A DNA stretch of 64,000 bases from Epinephelus fuscoguttatus (GCF_011397635.1 NC_064765.1:1-64000); one strand, 5' to 3'; positions 10,861 to 23,234 are shown, numbered from the stretch's first letter. Translations and numbers: made by a program. Notes: generated by a model from the sequence alone, not told the origin.

Positions 10861-10880
10861 GGGGGCGGAGACTATAAAAG
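10861..10880 (+). promoter_or_regulatory. GC box and TATA box of PLE copy 2
   Basis: GGGGGCGG at 10861-10868 is followed by TATAAAAG at 10873-10880. Both sit about 100 bp upstream of the stem-loop motif, a plausible element promoter. Confidence 0.5.
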
Positions 10881-10982
10881 GGAGGGACAGCCTGCCAGGA
10901 GCTCACTTTAGCTCAGACCTCCGAAGGGTAACCATCTTCTTAGAGAGCCCAGATCAGGAGTTTTTCTTTGTAGTGTGTCCTG

Positions 10983-11014
10983 CCTGAAGAAGGTCCACAT
11001 AGGACCGAAACGTC
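10983..11014 (+). ncRNA. Hammerhead-like stem-loop motif (copy 2)
   Basis: CCTGAAGA, then A, GGTCC-ACATA-GGACC (a perfect 5-bp stem), then GAAACGTC. It matches the motif at 4387 in layout and position relative to ORF1. CUGAAGA and GAAAC resemble the hammerhead core halves, but with A at position 7 and one extra A before the stem. Confidence 0.45.
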
Positions 11015-11044
11015 GCATTCGGACACACTTATTGTTTATTAAAA

Positions 11045-11170
11045 AAGCCCATTCTTGGGACATTTTATTTTATATAACCCGTTTTTAGGGACATTTTTGT
11101 TTAGATTAAGCCCATTTTTGGGACACCTTTATTTCATTAAACCCGAATTGGGGACACTTTTATTTCATAA
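11045..11170 (+). repeat. ~33-bp degenerate tandem repeat in PLE leader
   Basis: Four units of the form (g/a)cccattttTGGGACA-tttatttcattaa lie between the stem-loop and ORF1 of PLE copy 2. Confidence 0.7.
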
Positions 11171-11309
11171 TTTCATTTCATTTTATTTGACACATACATT
11201 TTATTTCATAAACATTATATACATTTCATATAAAATTCTATACAGTAAAATATTTCATTAGTATACCAAAGATAAAAACACACAGAGCAATAATTATAAA
11301 AGAAACCCA

Positions 11310-11498
11310 ATGGGTTCTTGGGATGACAGAGGGGGCTGGACCACAGTCCGCTATGGCAGACGTGGCCAGCGCCCCCGTCAAGATAACTGGGGGTTCCAGG
11401 GTGGCGGGCGGTCCTGGGGGATGGCCCGTGCACCTCCTGTCCCCTATGGGGGATGGGTTCAGTTCCCCTTCCCTAACCCCCACAAGTTCTCATGTTCA
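11310..11498 (+). pseudogene. Truncated PLE ORF1 (copy 2)
   Basis: The ATG at 11310 opens a frame beginning MGSWDDRGGWTTVRYGRRG, the conserved ORF1 N-terminal patch. Gly/Pro/Arg-rich sequence follows for about 60 residues. The decapeptide repeat, SGNH and RT parts are missing. Confidence 0.6.
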
Positions 11499-11939
11499 GC
11501 GCCGAAAGCAAGCACAGAGACATGATGATGAGGGTAAGTTCTGGTGTTGCAAAGTCCAACACAACCTCAAAATCTGAAATGCAAAACAAGATTTAAGCTT
11601 AAAGAAAACATGATTATATGTGTAGCATCTGAGACCTGACAACAGTTTAACTGTTTTGATGTGTCCTTTGTCAGATGGAAACAAGCAACCCACAAACACC
11701 ACAAGACAGAAGAGTGTAAAGAAAACTGCAGCTAAACGAAAGTACCATGTTGATGCTGATGCTGCTGCTGATGATGGTGAGTCCAGGCAATATACACCTG
11801 TGCTCTGAAATTGAATCTTTAACTCTTTCACTGAGCTAATATATATTTCTCAGATGGAGAGAGGCAAAACGTCTCATCCAGAAGACCAACTGTTAAGAGA
11901 CTTAAGAAGACTGCAAATAAAACACAATGATGACAGTAA

Positions 11940-13119
11940 GATGAATTTCTATAAGATAGGTACATTCTCAGATGAAATTTCAAGTCACTGGGATCAGGTT
12001 TTGATCGACTAGGATATTAATCATGTCATTAAATACAAAGATTAAAAGTCACAATTATGACATGAAAATTATACATTTCAGGTAAAATGCAAAATTTGAT
12101 AAAATTATGAATTTATGAGGAGATGAGACTTTTATAATTCATGATTAAAAAGGGTTAATTACATGATTATATTTTGCTGTTTGTCTAGCCATGTACCTGC
12201 TCTGGTTTGAAAACAAAGCTTCTAACAAGCAGAGAAGAGATTCCCACTCACATAATAACTTATCCCCTGTATGGATCTGCCATGAGCTTTGTTGAAATCT
12301 CAGCTGAGATTCTGTAGCTCTTTGATTTTGATTTAGGCAACACAACTGCAGACTTCAATGACATAGCCACGACAATACTCAATCTCATATTTAAATGATA
12401 TTGAAAATGAACACTTAAATTATCTTTCAGTCAGCCCCTGAACTTAAACTTAAAATGTTTCATGAGGGCATCAGCGCTTACCTGAGAGTCTACAGCTCAA
12501 CAGCTGTCAGTGTTGCTAAGGCTGTAGCTGGGAGGATTTTCAAAATAAAACAAAGCCTGGCATTAAACAAAACAGTTGACATGCTGTGGCCTATTAAACT
12601 TTTAAATAACGCATATGTCTCAATAACCCATATGCAGTAACAACTCTGCTCTTGATCCACTCCCCACAGAGGAGGAATAGTGAATATTTGTCATACTTAT
12701 TTCAAAGAGGATCGATTTTGGATTGATTACAGAACCTTATTATCTTAGCTCAGCTATTAGGTTTAATTTTTTTTTCTTTAATAGGAGCCTGCTGTCTTTA
12801 TCCACTGTTTGCTCAGCAAATAAGCACTTAAACAGTATAATTTTAATGTAATTACTGATATTAATTTAAAGCATAGATACTTATCATTACTGATTCACCA
12901 TCAAACTTAACAACCTCCACTGCTGCTACTTCAGGGCTGCAGTTCGTCAACAGGGCTTAATGCAGTTGGAGGTTATGAGTTGCCAAATCGTGGTCAAGAA
13001 TCCCTTCATCCAAGATGATAACTCTTCATCATCATAATCAACATTTGGCAGAAAACACTGAATTCACTTCAAATGGCTTTATATCCATGTTGTAAACACC
13101 GTTTTAAGAAAGACTGAGT
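11940..13119. other. Intron-like non-coding stretch
   Basis: Lies between the third and fourth exon-like blocks. AT-rich, with only short open frames and no recognisable domain. Confidence 0.5.
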
Positions 13120-13123
13120 TTAA

Positions 13124-14059
13124 CCTCTCTAACTCCGTTCAGACACCGGCGTTCGCCCTCCCTCTCTCCTCTGTTAAATGGTATCTCCTAGGCGCACTAT
13201 GTCATCAAACCATGTCATGTTTGGTGTCACCGGAAACAGGAAGCTCTCTGCTTCCTGAATCCGGCATCATTTTTCTTTTATTCCTTATGGTTTTTGCATC
13301 AGAACAGCCTAAATACACGAAGTCCAAAAATCGCAGTGAGTGGTGACAAGTCATGTCATGCCGTTTTTCGAGAGAAAATGTTAAAGGATTACTCGCGATC
13401 TCATGTGGAGCGGCGAGTGGAGACTTAGATCTTTTATAAAAGGTAACAGTCTCACTCCTAACCCTATTTTTGGCTGAGATACACCGTCTAGAAAGTGGGA
13501 TCATAACTTTCACGTTTCATATGGCTTTATTTGGTGATATTTTATGGTGTTTCTGTCATAAACAACATCAGCTATCATAATCACACCTGATTTCAATAAG
13601 GTACAATGTCTGAAGCTGGCTGAGTGTTGTTTGATCACTGATAGTACTGTTTTGAAGCAGAATGACCAACTTGTCATTTGGGGCTCTGCCTGGATCTTTT
13701 CATGGAAAAAACACTGTAGAATGGTCATACTTTGAGCAATTTTCTTCAAACTTGAAACAAATGTTCACTGATGAATGTTCACTCAGATGAAGCCACAGAC
13801 AGTTATTCATCCTGAAAATGATTTTTTATTTTATTTTAGGCAAAATCTTCAACTTTTTACTGACTTCAGAGGCCCATTACTCTGTCTCTGTATCACCTAG
13901 AGTGTTTCTGACACTTTCACAAGAAACTTCAGGGAGTTTTCTTTCTGGCAAGACCTCATGCATGCATGTAGTCAGAGCGGTTCAGAAGCTACACAGTCAT
14001 TTTAATTTGGGTATGTCATTTTAGGTGTTTTCACTACAAAATGGGGTGGAGTCAAGAGG
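13124..14059. mobile_element. TTAA-flanked piggyBac-like non-autonomous element
   Basis: Begins CCTCTCTAACTCC after TTAA (13120-13123) and ends GGAGTCAAGAGG before TTAA (14060-14063), so it has imperfect inverted ends with the TTAA target duplication typical of piggyBac. Length is 936 bp. No transposase is visible. Confidence 0.5.
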
Positions 14060-14507
14060 TTAAAATAGTGAACCTACCCAACAGTTAACCCTGTTTTCTT
14101 ATTTTTAGGTGTTCCAAAAGTGCGAACAAGGCGACGCTGGTCTTTTGAGGAGAGGACTGCAGTCCAGCGAAGGATGGCATGGTTTGTTGCTCTCAGGAAA
14201 GTACCAGCAAAGAATGACTATCTGCTCTGCATCGAGAAAGAGTCTCCAGTGCTTAGCACCAGAACATGGAAGGATGTTAAATACTGTGTCTATAACAAAA
14301 TTCTTAAAGTGGAGAAAATGCTGGGGGTCTATGACTCATGTTTCTCTAGTGTTTAGAGATTTGATGCAGATATGTTCTTTAAGATCCAGTCTGCTGGCTA
14401 CAAGCTGCCAGTGTTCAAATTTTGTATTGAGTTGGCAGTAATAAGTACCATGTTTCTATTGATCAATTTACCAACAGTTTGTTGAGTTTTTCATTGCAAT
14501 TTTTTGC

Positions 14508-14513
14508 AATAAA
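14508..14513 (+). terminator. Poly(A) signal of the 11500-14356 locus
   Basis: AATAAA lies 152 nt after the TAG stop of the last exon, a normal 3' UTR distance. Confidence 0.5.
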
Positions 14514-15209
14514 ATTAACAGTTATGTGCTTGCTTACACTAGCTGTGTTTCTGTCTTTGACAAATAATCTTCAGTTTTCCTTTTCATAAATATTCAGCAG
14601 TCAAATATCAAAAAGACCCTCTGTTGTATTTGCCTCCTTACATAATAAATTTATGAATAATAAAAATGGCTATTCAGAATTGCAGAGTCTAAAATTAAAC
14701 ATTTCATTATTGCATATTCAGTATGCAACTTCACTATCACTAAATGAAGTTAAAATGTGTAAAAGAGAGTATCATAGTATGCAATTATGCTAAACTTGGC
14801 CTCAATAAACCTGTAGTAAGCATATCTCCGTTAATATTCCCAGTGAAATACTTTAAGTTTCCAGTCCTCACTTTGTTGGTTAAAAACTTTTTCTGAAAAC
14901 TTTGTGTTTCTCAAAACCTGAAGGAGTGTATAGGGTAAGGGTGCCACCTACTGTCCAGAAATGCTATTTTCATGTTGATAGGTAAAGCAGAAAGGCCGGT
15001 CCTCACTTTGTCAGTCGATTTACTCGGTCCTCACTAAGCAGCAAGTACAAGAATGTGTGTGTGTGTGTGTGTGTGTGTGTTTGAGAGAAAGAGAAAGGGA
15101 AACAAGAAGATAGTGAGGATTTATTTTAACTACATCACCGTATCGTGATATTGTGAATCATGTCTGGCACATCTCCTTTTCCCCCCTCCGTACATCCTGG
15201 CTCCCACAA

Positions 15210-15435
15210 CATTCACCCCGGTTTGTTATTGGGAAAATTCTTCATTCACAAATGCATGGATATTTTAAGACTCATTGGAGGAATGAAGTCTCTCAGTCTT
15301 GTTAAAGTAAAGAAAGCCCTTACATTATTTTCCTTATTAGAAACATTTAAGTTAACGTGAGTGTGATTTATTTTTTTTATTTTATTGTACCTATTTTTCA
15401 ATAAAAAAAAAAAAAAAAAAACCATTCACCCCGGT
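15210..15435 (+). pseudogene. Short processed retrocopy with poly(A) and 13-bp target duplication
   Basis: A 200-bp insert (15223-15422) is bracketed by two identical 13-bp copies of CATTCACCCCGGT (15210-15222 and 15423-15435). It ends in AATAAA merging into a run of about 20 A. These are hallmarks of LINE-mediated reverse transcription of a polyadenylated RNA. The source transcript was not recognised. Confidence 0.75.
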
Positions 15436-16790
15436 GTTCACCCCAAGAGGAAAGAGTTATACGGACACCCAAACGATTAAGAAGAAGATTAGATTCATTG
15501 ATTCAAAGAAAAACATGATACGAATAAAAGTGCTCCGTAGCTTGAGGCTAAGAACACCTATTGACAGATCTCAACACACACACGGTCTCTTAGCTGACAG
15601 AAGGTTCCATAAAGGGAGGGGTAAATGAGCGAGAAAAACCTTATGATGATGTCACACATCCACACTCAGGAGGGAGGGGAGGGTGGGAGTAGGTGAAAGG
15701 TCACCATCCATCATCTTTAAATTTGAAAGTGTATTATTCATTCTCTATTGTAGATTAAACGTACTATAATGTCAGTACCCACAGCCATGTAACAGACTAC
15801 CATGTTTTAATAAAGTCCATGAATGTTTCCAAGCAGCATGTCAGCACTAACATTACTCAGCAACATTACACTATGTTTTTACTATATACTGTAAATCTAT
15901 TCAGCAGGCATTTGAAACCTCAAAAAGTAACAAAGCTTTTTTACCAGATTCCAAGACATCTAACAGTTTAATTAAAGAGAAAGACCCAAAATGTCTCATA
16001 CCATACTCATTAGTAATCATCAGTCATGTTGGTGTGTGTGTGTAGAGGCAACATGTTGTCACATCTAACTGGTGAATTAAGGGTTAATTTCGACCAAACC
16101 AGAGTTGGTGATTGTTGAACATCTTTTTTTGTTTTGTTTCTGTTGACTTCAAATAACACAGATTTTAAAATGATAACATGACTGTTTATTCAAAAGGCGT
16201 CTGGTGGATTTGACAACAGCAATTTCAGGCTGTTTCTAGTTAAAGAGAAGAATCTAAGTCTCTGACACAAAGCTCCATCTCTGTTGAGACACCTTCAGTT
16301 CTTTCACTTTTCCTTTTGTTGCAGCTTTATGCTAAAATAGTTTAATTAAATGTTTCCCTCATCAGTCTGGACTTGTTACTGTCATCAGTCAGCAGTGAAT
16401 ATAATTTAAGTAGTAGTTTATTTTTGTGGTGGTTTATTGGTCGTTCAGCTACACTCATATTTGCATAGTGATTCAAATAGTGAGATTAAAGCTGCTTGTA
16501 CTGTTTTTGTGTTAATAATTAAACTAATAAACATGTTGTACAGAGCCTGTTGCTGACGTTCCTGCACTTCCAAGAATACTGGAATATTTTATATTGTTGG
16601 TTTGGCCTGTTTGACTTTTCTGTAATATATTTTGTATCATGCATACATTTAACCATTTCATCATTGCTTTACAAAGTAGCTTGAAATACTTTTTCTACGT
16701 AATTTAAATTAAAAAACCTAAATTTCTCCCTATAGCTCTGCTGCAGCTCAACTCCTTCCAGTGTGAAGTATTACATATCATATCTCTCAG

Positions 16791-16793
<3 letters not shown>

Positions 16794-16831
<38 letters not shown>

Positions 16832-16864
16832 TGCATGCATGCGTGCGTGCATGCATGCATGCAT
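16794..16864. repeat. (GT)n / (GCAT)n microsatellite
   Basis: About 17 GT units merge into GCGTGCAT-type tetranucleotide repeats, an alternating purine-pyrimidine stretch. Confidence 0.95.
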
Positions 16865-17415
16865 TCATATGCACACGTGCCCATGTGCGCATGCCTTTCC
16901 ATGTCCAATCAGTTGAATTGACCACAGCTGGACTCCAATCAACATATAGAACAGAGGCACCTGAGTTGAAGTGTCATAGCAAAGGGTTAATGTGATATTT
17001 CAGGTTTCTCTTTTTCATACATTATATTGCCCTTAGATTGATGAGGGGAAAAAAATTAACAACTTTAGCACAAAGCTGCAACTTAATCAAAAGTTTCAAG
17101 AAGAGTAAAGGGATCTGAATACTTTGTAAACTGGCTGTATGTCATCTTTTCCAACACTAAGTGTTTATATATTTTCTGCTCTGCATGGATGTTAACATGA
17201 AACTCGGCCATTAACAGTTTGTTTTTTTCCATGAGGTGATTTTGTTGCTGATGTACAACAGAGATAAAAATGTAATGAAAAGCATGGTAATATCACTCAA
17301 AACTTTCATTACATCTATTTACAAACTTACACTTAACACTTTTTTCTAACAATCATCATCAGATGACACAAAATCAAAAATGTCAAATTTTAAAAATGAA
17401 AGCTTGATCTCTCCT

Positions 17416-17421
17416 TTTATT
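17416..17421 (-). terminator. Poly(A) signal of tnfaip2-like gene 1
   Basis: TTTATT on the + strand reads AATAAA on the minus strand, about 317 nt after the stop codon. It is a plausible signal for a 3' UTR of about 340 nt. Confidence 0.5.
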
Positions 17422-17737
17422 GCACATGTGATGCAAAATATACAAAATGTACACATTATGAAAATAAACTGATTTCATATAAACTATGTAGGCTACACTC
17501 TGAGAAAAGAAAACTGAACTGGTCCTTTTAAACAAAAAATACACTGACATTTCTAAGCAATAAAATGTTTACATCAATAATGTAAACTAATACATTCATA
17601 CAGTAACTAAAAACAAATCCCATCATTTTACAGTCACTCAATATCCTGTCCAACTCATCACACTTAGGTTACAGTTACTGTACAACCAGACATTCAGACG
17701 CTTTTTAAATGACAACAACAGAATGCTTTTCTGGAGT

Positions 17738-17888
17738 TCATTTCAGATGAACTCTGGAGAAAAACGGACAAGAAAGGTCGACACTTCCTGTTTCCCTTAA
17801 TGTGTCTGACAGAGTTTCTTTTACAGTTCTCCTGTCAACTTTGGAGAGGTTGGTCTTGAGTTTGAGCAATGCTGACACATGTTTTTCA
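17738..17888 (-). CDS. tnfaip2: Gene 1 exon 11 (last)
   Basis: Acceptor CCACAG; starts by completing a Ser codon split after 2 nt and encodes SEKHVSALLKL to the TGA at 17740-17738. The C-terminus of the Sec6-type region. Confidence 0.85.
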
Positions 17889-20800
17889 CTGTGGATGTAA
17901 GAAGAAAGAAAAAAGTAAAACAAATCAATGTTTTATTCCCATAAATGTATTTAAATCATTACAATCACATAAGGACAACATCAGTACATCACCAGGACAA
18001 CTTTAGGACAACATTGAGACAACATCAGAACAACATCAGGACGACATCTGGCAGACAACCACAGTCCTGACATGTGCAAAGTGAATTTGATGCCACTGAC
18101 AGGTGACTGCAACCAAACGACACGGACCATACACCTGATTAAACTGACAGATAAAACGCATGTCTCATTGTTTTTAGACATGTAACCCATACAAATTACA
18201 TATTGTATCTGATGCTGTTTGCAGACTTTATGTAATCATTAATACCCAACAAGGTGTCATTATGGTCACACACCAAAGAAATCATTCATTTATATTTTCA
18301 AGCATTTTTCAGAACTCAGTTTTCCTGTTTATACTTGAGGTTTAACGAATACCTGGATCCATCATAACCTGAGCTGCTCCCTCTGTGTTTCTAGCCTCTT
18401 TATTTCACTGCAGGACTGTTGTTTGTTTAGCGTGTCACTGACAGGAGCAGCTTCCTGAGGAAACTGAGCTGCAGCGTCTCTGCTTTAAGCTCATATTATC
18501 ATCTCGCTGTCAGGAAACATCTGAACATATTTCCACTTCCTGTTGGTTCTCAGCTCTGTCTGAAAGTGGGTTTGTTTCTCCTGACCTTAAAGTAGTGTGA
18601 ACCCCTAATGTTAAGATGCTGTCCTATCCATATTAGGTCAAGGTTAGACTCAGGGTCAGGATCAGAGTCAGGTTTAGGGATAAAAAGTAAGCCTCCTAAG
18701 AGGCCATACTATGCACGGGTACAGTTTATATCTTGTATTCTTTCTATCTGAAATTTTATAAAAGTCCTGTTATTCTAAAAAGTTTAAAATATCAAAATAT
18801 TTAATTAAACCAAAAAACAGAAAAACATTTACACTACCCCAACAAAATACTACGAATTCAAACCAATAGGAAAAAGATTAAGTAAGACAAACCCCAAAAT
18901 CAACCTGTAATAAACTTCAGATAACAGAAAATGAAGACCAAAACCAAACAATCAAAAATGATAAGGCCACAGGGAGAGGGCAAAGGTCAACCAATGATAT
19001 GTGAGGTCAAACATATGTCTCAAAATGCACCTCTAGTTAAGTAGCTTCAGGGTCAGGATTAGGGTCATGGTCAATGGACCACTGCACGTCTGTGTGACAC
19101 CTGTATATGTATTTGTTTTAAACTGTTCAATCTTGTGCACTCTATACACATTTTCCTACAAAACATTAATTCAGCAAAGATTGTACATATTCTGCATAAT
19201 GGTGAGCCAATAGTCGGTGCATAAACCAGGTATTTGAGAAGGCTGCCATCAAATGACCAAAGTGCCGACGTGACTGAATAAGGCAGTGGTCCAGCTAAGA
19301 GGCAGGTTGAGGTGGTGGATGACTCACAGAACACATGACTTTCCCCAGTAGACATGTTCAGAGCCATGCAATCTTTAAAATACGTCCTGACAGTGTGTCT
19401 CGTCCTGAAGCTAACCATCATGACTTAATATTAAATACACAGATTTACGTTAAATATATAGAATTTACGTAATTCCTGGGTCGCTGATTCATCAGATATC
19501 ATACAAACCATCGTACATTGGCTTTAAAATAGTAATAAAAGTTTACCTGAGATCAGGATAAGCAGTTCCCAGTGATGCTACTTGCATCTGAATAGCAGGG
19601 ACGTCTTGGAGTTTGAGCACTTCTGCGATCTTGATCAGGATTTGCATCAACCAGTCTTGGTCTGATCCCTGTGAGGACAAAGCGGTCACATCACGTCATG
19701 CATTGTTTGAACTACAAGCAAAAGTTAATGTTTCATCCAAATAAATTATTGTTTAAAGCTATTTTGTGGTTGACTCACCATTTTGACAAATAAACTGTGC
19801 AGATTCTCTGCATTTTCCTTCACGGTCATGTAGGCCTTCAGCTGTCGCTCTTTGTCTTTAAGTCTGACTTGTCCCTTCAGGAGCCTCCTCACATACTCTG
19901 CAGTCACCTCAAGGTGCAGCTGACCAACCAGCTTCTGAAATTCATCCAGCCATCAAATCAGAAATCACTGCAACCACTTAATGACTATTAACTTGTTTTA
20001 AACTCCTTAAAATTTCCCCTCAATCCTTTAAACTGAGTTTAGAGAACAAAAGCAGTGATTTTACGTGTTTTACTCTGTCAACTATAAAAATCATAAATAC
20101 ACTATTTCTGACAATTTTACAAACTATACCAAAGTGTTTCAAAGCATTTTTCCTCACATCTGAGCAGCCATTGGCTTCCACTCATTTCTTTAACAGTCAG
20201 TGAAAACACTGAAGGCGCAGCCTGGTGGGATGCCAGCGTCATTAGACGTCGATATTTGGAGCATAGGTTGTGACGTCACAAACTTTAATGTCACAAGGAT
20301 CCCACAGATTTTCAGGAACATTGGTTCAAAACATTTTTCCAGAACTTTTCAAAAGCCCATAACAATAACAAAAACAAAAGCAATCTCATTTTTCAAACAT
20401 CAGTTTCAAACTCATAACATAACATTGACACATATTAGAGCTATGTCATGTTGACACATATTAAACCTATGTCACCTTGACACATATTAGAGTTGTCACA
20501 TTGACACATATTAATGCTATGCCACATTGACACATATTAGAGCTATGTCATGTTGACACATTAGAGCTATGTCACCTTGACACATCAGAGCTTTGTCACA
20601 TTGACACATAATGGAGCTATGTCACCTTGACACATTAGAGTTATGCCACATTGACACATTAGAGCTATGTCACATTAACACATAATAGAGCTATGTCACC
20701 TTGACACATTAGAGCTATGTCACATTAACACATAATAGAGCTATGTCACATTGACACATTAGAGCTATGTCACATTGACAGATTAGAGTTATGCTACATT

Positions 20801-21710
20801 AACACATAATAGAGCTATGTCACATTGACACATAATAGAGCTATGTCACCTTGACACATATCAAAGCTATGTCATACATGAAAGATTACTGTAACAATTT
20901 CATCAACTACAATAAAATTCCAGGACTCTTCCAAAACTTTCAGTGACTTTTTTGCTAATTCCTTGACTTCCAGTCCTGGAAAATGTGATTGTGAAATTTC
21001 ATGACTTTTTCAGGTTTTCCATGCCCCTTGGAACCATGAGGTCAGGACAAAGTCTAGTGGTAACATCAGCATGAAGTAGAATGCTGCCAACAGGTGGCGC
21101 TGATATTTAGTTTGTTTCAAGTTGTTAAATAACCAAACTCTAATGTCTTCTAAACGTCTCATGCCAACGTCATCTTAAATGTTGAAATAACATTTAGTCC
21201 TACAGTACGGAGAACAAAACCATTTAAAACATTTACAAAATATGATAATGTTAACAGCCACAACATTAAGTTCTGACATCATCAGACATTCCAACGCCAG
21301 TCCAACGCCTTTCTGACATCATACCAATGTTATCAGTGAGTAAACGTGACTGATTTTATAACCGTATGGAAATAAACTGAAACCAATGACAGTGTACTTT
21401 GGAACAAAGGTGTTGGTTGAAGTTTACATGGTTTGTAGTAAAAGAAAGATGCTGCTCAGTTAAATTTAACTGAACTGTGTGTTTTATGGTTTTTATTCCA
21501 CCTACCTGGTGAGAGGATACAATCGAACCCTGAAGACCCTGAAGCTCGTTTTCAATGCTGACCAGCAGCTTCTCAAACAGGGGCTTATTCAGCCAGTCAC
21601 TGGTTCCCAGTTTACGGTACTGAGGCTGTGTGGAGGACAAACATGATGCATCAGACAGGAAAGACTCTCATACACAGAAACAGAGAATCTGCAAGACTAA
21701 AAAAAATTGC

Positions 21711-21743
<33 letters not shown>

Positions 21744-23196
21744 CAGTACAGGCCAAAAGTTTGGACACACCTTCTCATTCAATGCGTTTTCTTTATTTTC
21801 ATGACTATTTACATTGTAGATTCTCACTGAAGGCATCAAAACTATGAATGAACACATGTGGAGTTATGTACTTAACAAAAAACGGTGAAATAACTGAAAA
21901 CATGTTTTATATTCTAGTTTCTTCAAAATAGCCACCCTTTGCTCTGATTACTGCTTTGCACACTCTTGGCATTCTCTCCATGAGCTTCAAGAGGTAGTCA
22001 CCTGAAATGGTTTCCACTTCACAGGTGTGCCTTATCAGGGTTAATTAGTGGAATTTCTTGCTTTATCAATGGGGTTGGGACCATCAGTTGTGTTGTGCAG
22101 AAGTCAGGTTAATACACAGCCGACAGCCCTATTGGACAACTGTTAAAATTCATATTATGGCAAGAACCAATCAGCTAACTAAAGAAAAACCAGTGGCCAT
22201 CATTACTTTAAGAAATGAAGGTCAGTCAGTCCGGAAAATTGCAAAAACTTTATATGTGTCCCCAAGTGGAGTCACAAAAACCATCAAGTGCTACAACGAA
22301 ACTGGCACACATGAGGACCGACCCAGGAAAGGAAGACCAAGAGTCACCTCTGCTTCTGAGGATAAGTTCATCCGAGTCACCAGCCTCAGAAATCGCAAGT
22401 TAACAGCAGCTCAGATCAGAGAGCAGATGAATGCCACACAGAGTTCTAGCAGCAGACCCATCTCTAGAACAACTGTTAAGAGGAGACTGCGCGAATCAGG
22501 CCTTCATGGTCAAATAGCTGCTAGGAAACCACTGCTAAGGAGAGGCAACAAGCAGTAGAGATTTGTTTGGGCCAAGAAACACAAGGAATGGACATTAGAC
22601 CAGTGGAAATCTGTGCTTTGGTCTGATGAGTCCAAATTTGAGATCTTTGGTTCCAACCGCCGTGTCTTTGTGAGACGCAGAAAAGGTGAACGGATGGATT
22701 CCACATGCCTGGTTCCCACTGTGAAGCATGGAGGAGGAGGTGTGATGGTGTGGGGGTGTTTTGCTGGTGACACTGTTGGGGATTTATTCAAAACTGAAGG
22801 CACACTGAACCAGCATGGCTACCACAGCATCCTGCAGCGACATGCCATCCCATCCGGTTTGCGTTTAGTTGGACGATCATTTATTTTTCAACAGGACAAT
22901 GACCCCAAACACACCTCCAGGCTGTGTAAGGGCTATTTGACCAAGAAGGAGAGTGATGGAGTGCTGCGGCAGATGACCTGGCCTCCACAGTCACCGGACC
23001 TGAACCCAATCGAGATGGTTTGGGGTGAGCCGGACCGCAGAGTGAAGGCAAAGGGGCCAACAAGTGCTAAACACCTCTGGGAACTCCTTCAAGACTGTTG
23101 GAAAACCATTTCAGGTGACTACCTCTTGAAGCTCATCGAGAGAATGCCAAGAGTGTGCAAAGCAGTAATCAGAGCAGATAGATATAGATATATAGG

Positions 23197-23234
<38 letters not shown>

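Larger units (their letters stand above)
10850..11499 (+). mobile_element. 5' end of a second, diverged PLE copy
   Basis: Contains a GC box and TATA box, a well-formed stem-loop/GAAAC motif, four short tandem repeats, then the ORF1 start at 11310. The N-terminal patch GGWTTVRYGRRG matches ORF1 of the upstream element. The copy stops near 11499, where unrelated exon-like sequence begins. Head-to-tail order with the first element fits the tandem or pseudo-LTR arrangements known for PLEs, but the two leaders are diverged, so they may be separate subfamilies and not one element with its repeat. Confidence 0.65.
11500..14356 (+). pseudogene. Spliced gene remnant of a teleost uncharacterised family
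   Basis: Four exon-like blocks have proper splice signals: 11500-11533 (gttcag / GTAAGT), 11675-11776 (tgtcag / GTGAGT), 11854 to about 11935 (tctcag / GTAAG) and 14109-14356 (tttttag acceptor, stop TAG). All boundaries are phase 1, so the blocks join in frame. The middle exons encode Lys/Arg-rich patches ending in acidic DD. The last exon encodes RRRWSFEERTAVQRRM...RTWKDVKYCVYNKI, which resembles a C-terminal domain I associate with multi-copy uncharacterised fish proteins. Exon 3 has an in-frame TGA at 11928 before its donor, repaired by a one-base shift, so the locus is probably decayed. No first exon was found; a PLE fragment lies directly upstream. A TTAA-flanked insertion fills most of the third intron. 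Confidence 0.45.
14520..17395. other. Intergenic, no gene seen
   Basis: Non-coding AT-rich sequence between the remnant locus and the 3' end of the first tnfaip2-like gene. It contains a (GT)n tract at about 15053-15080, a retrocopy at 15223-15422 and a (GT)n/(GCAT)n block at 16794-16864. Confidence 0.6.

Noticed and set aside
13205-13749. Minus-strand open frames of 102 and 79 codons
   Set aside because: They lie wholly within the TTAA-flanked element and show no known motif.
16704-16995. Cys/Val- and His/Thr-rich frames
   Set aside because: They are translations of the GT/CA repeat.
21360-21640. 94-codon minus-strand frame as a separate gene
   Set aside because: It is gene 1 exon 8 read through its donor into the intron.
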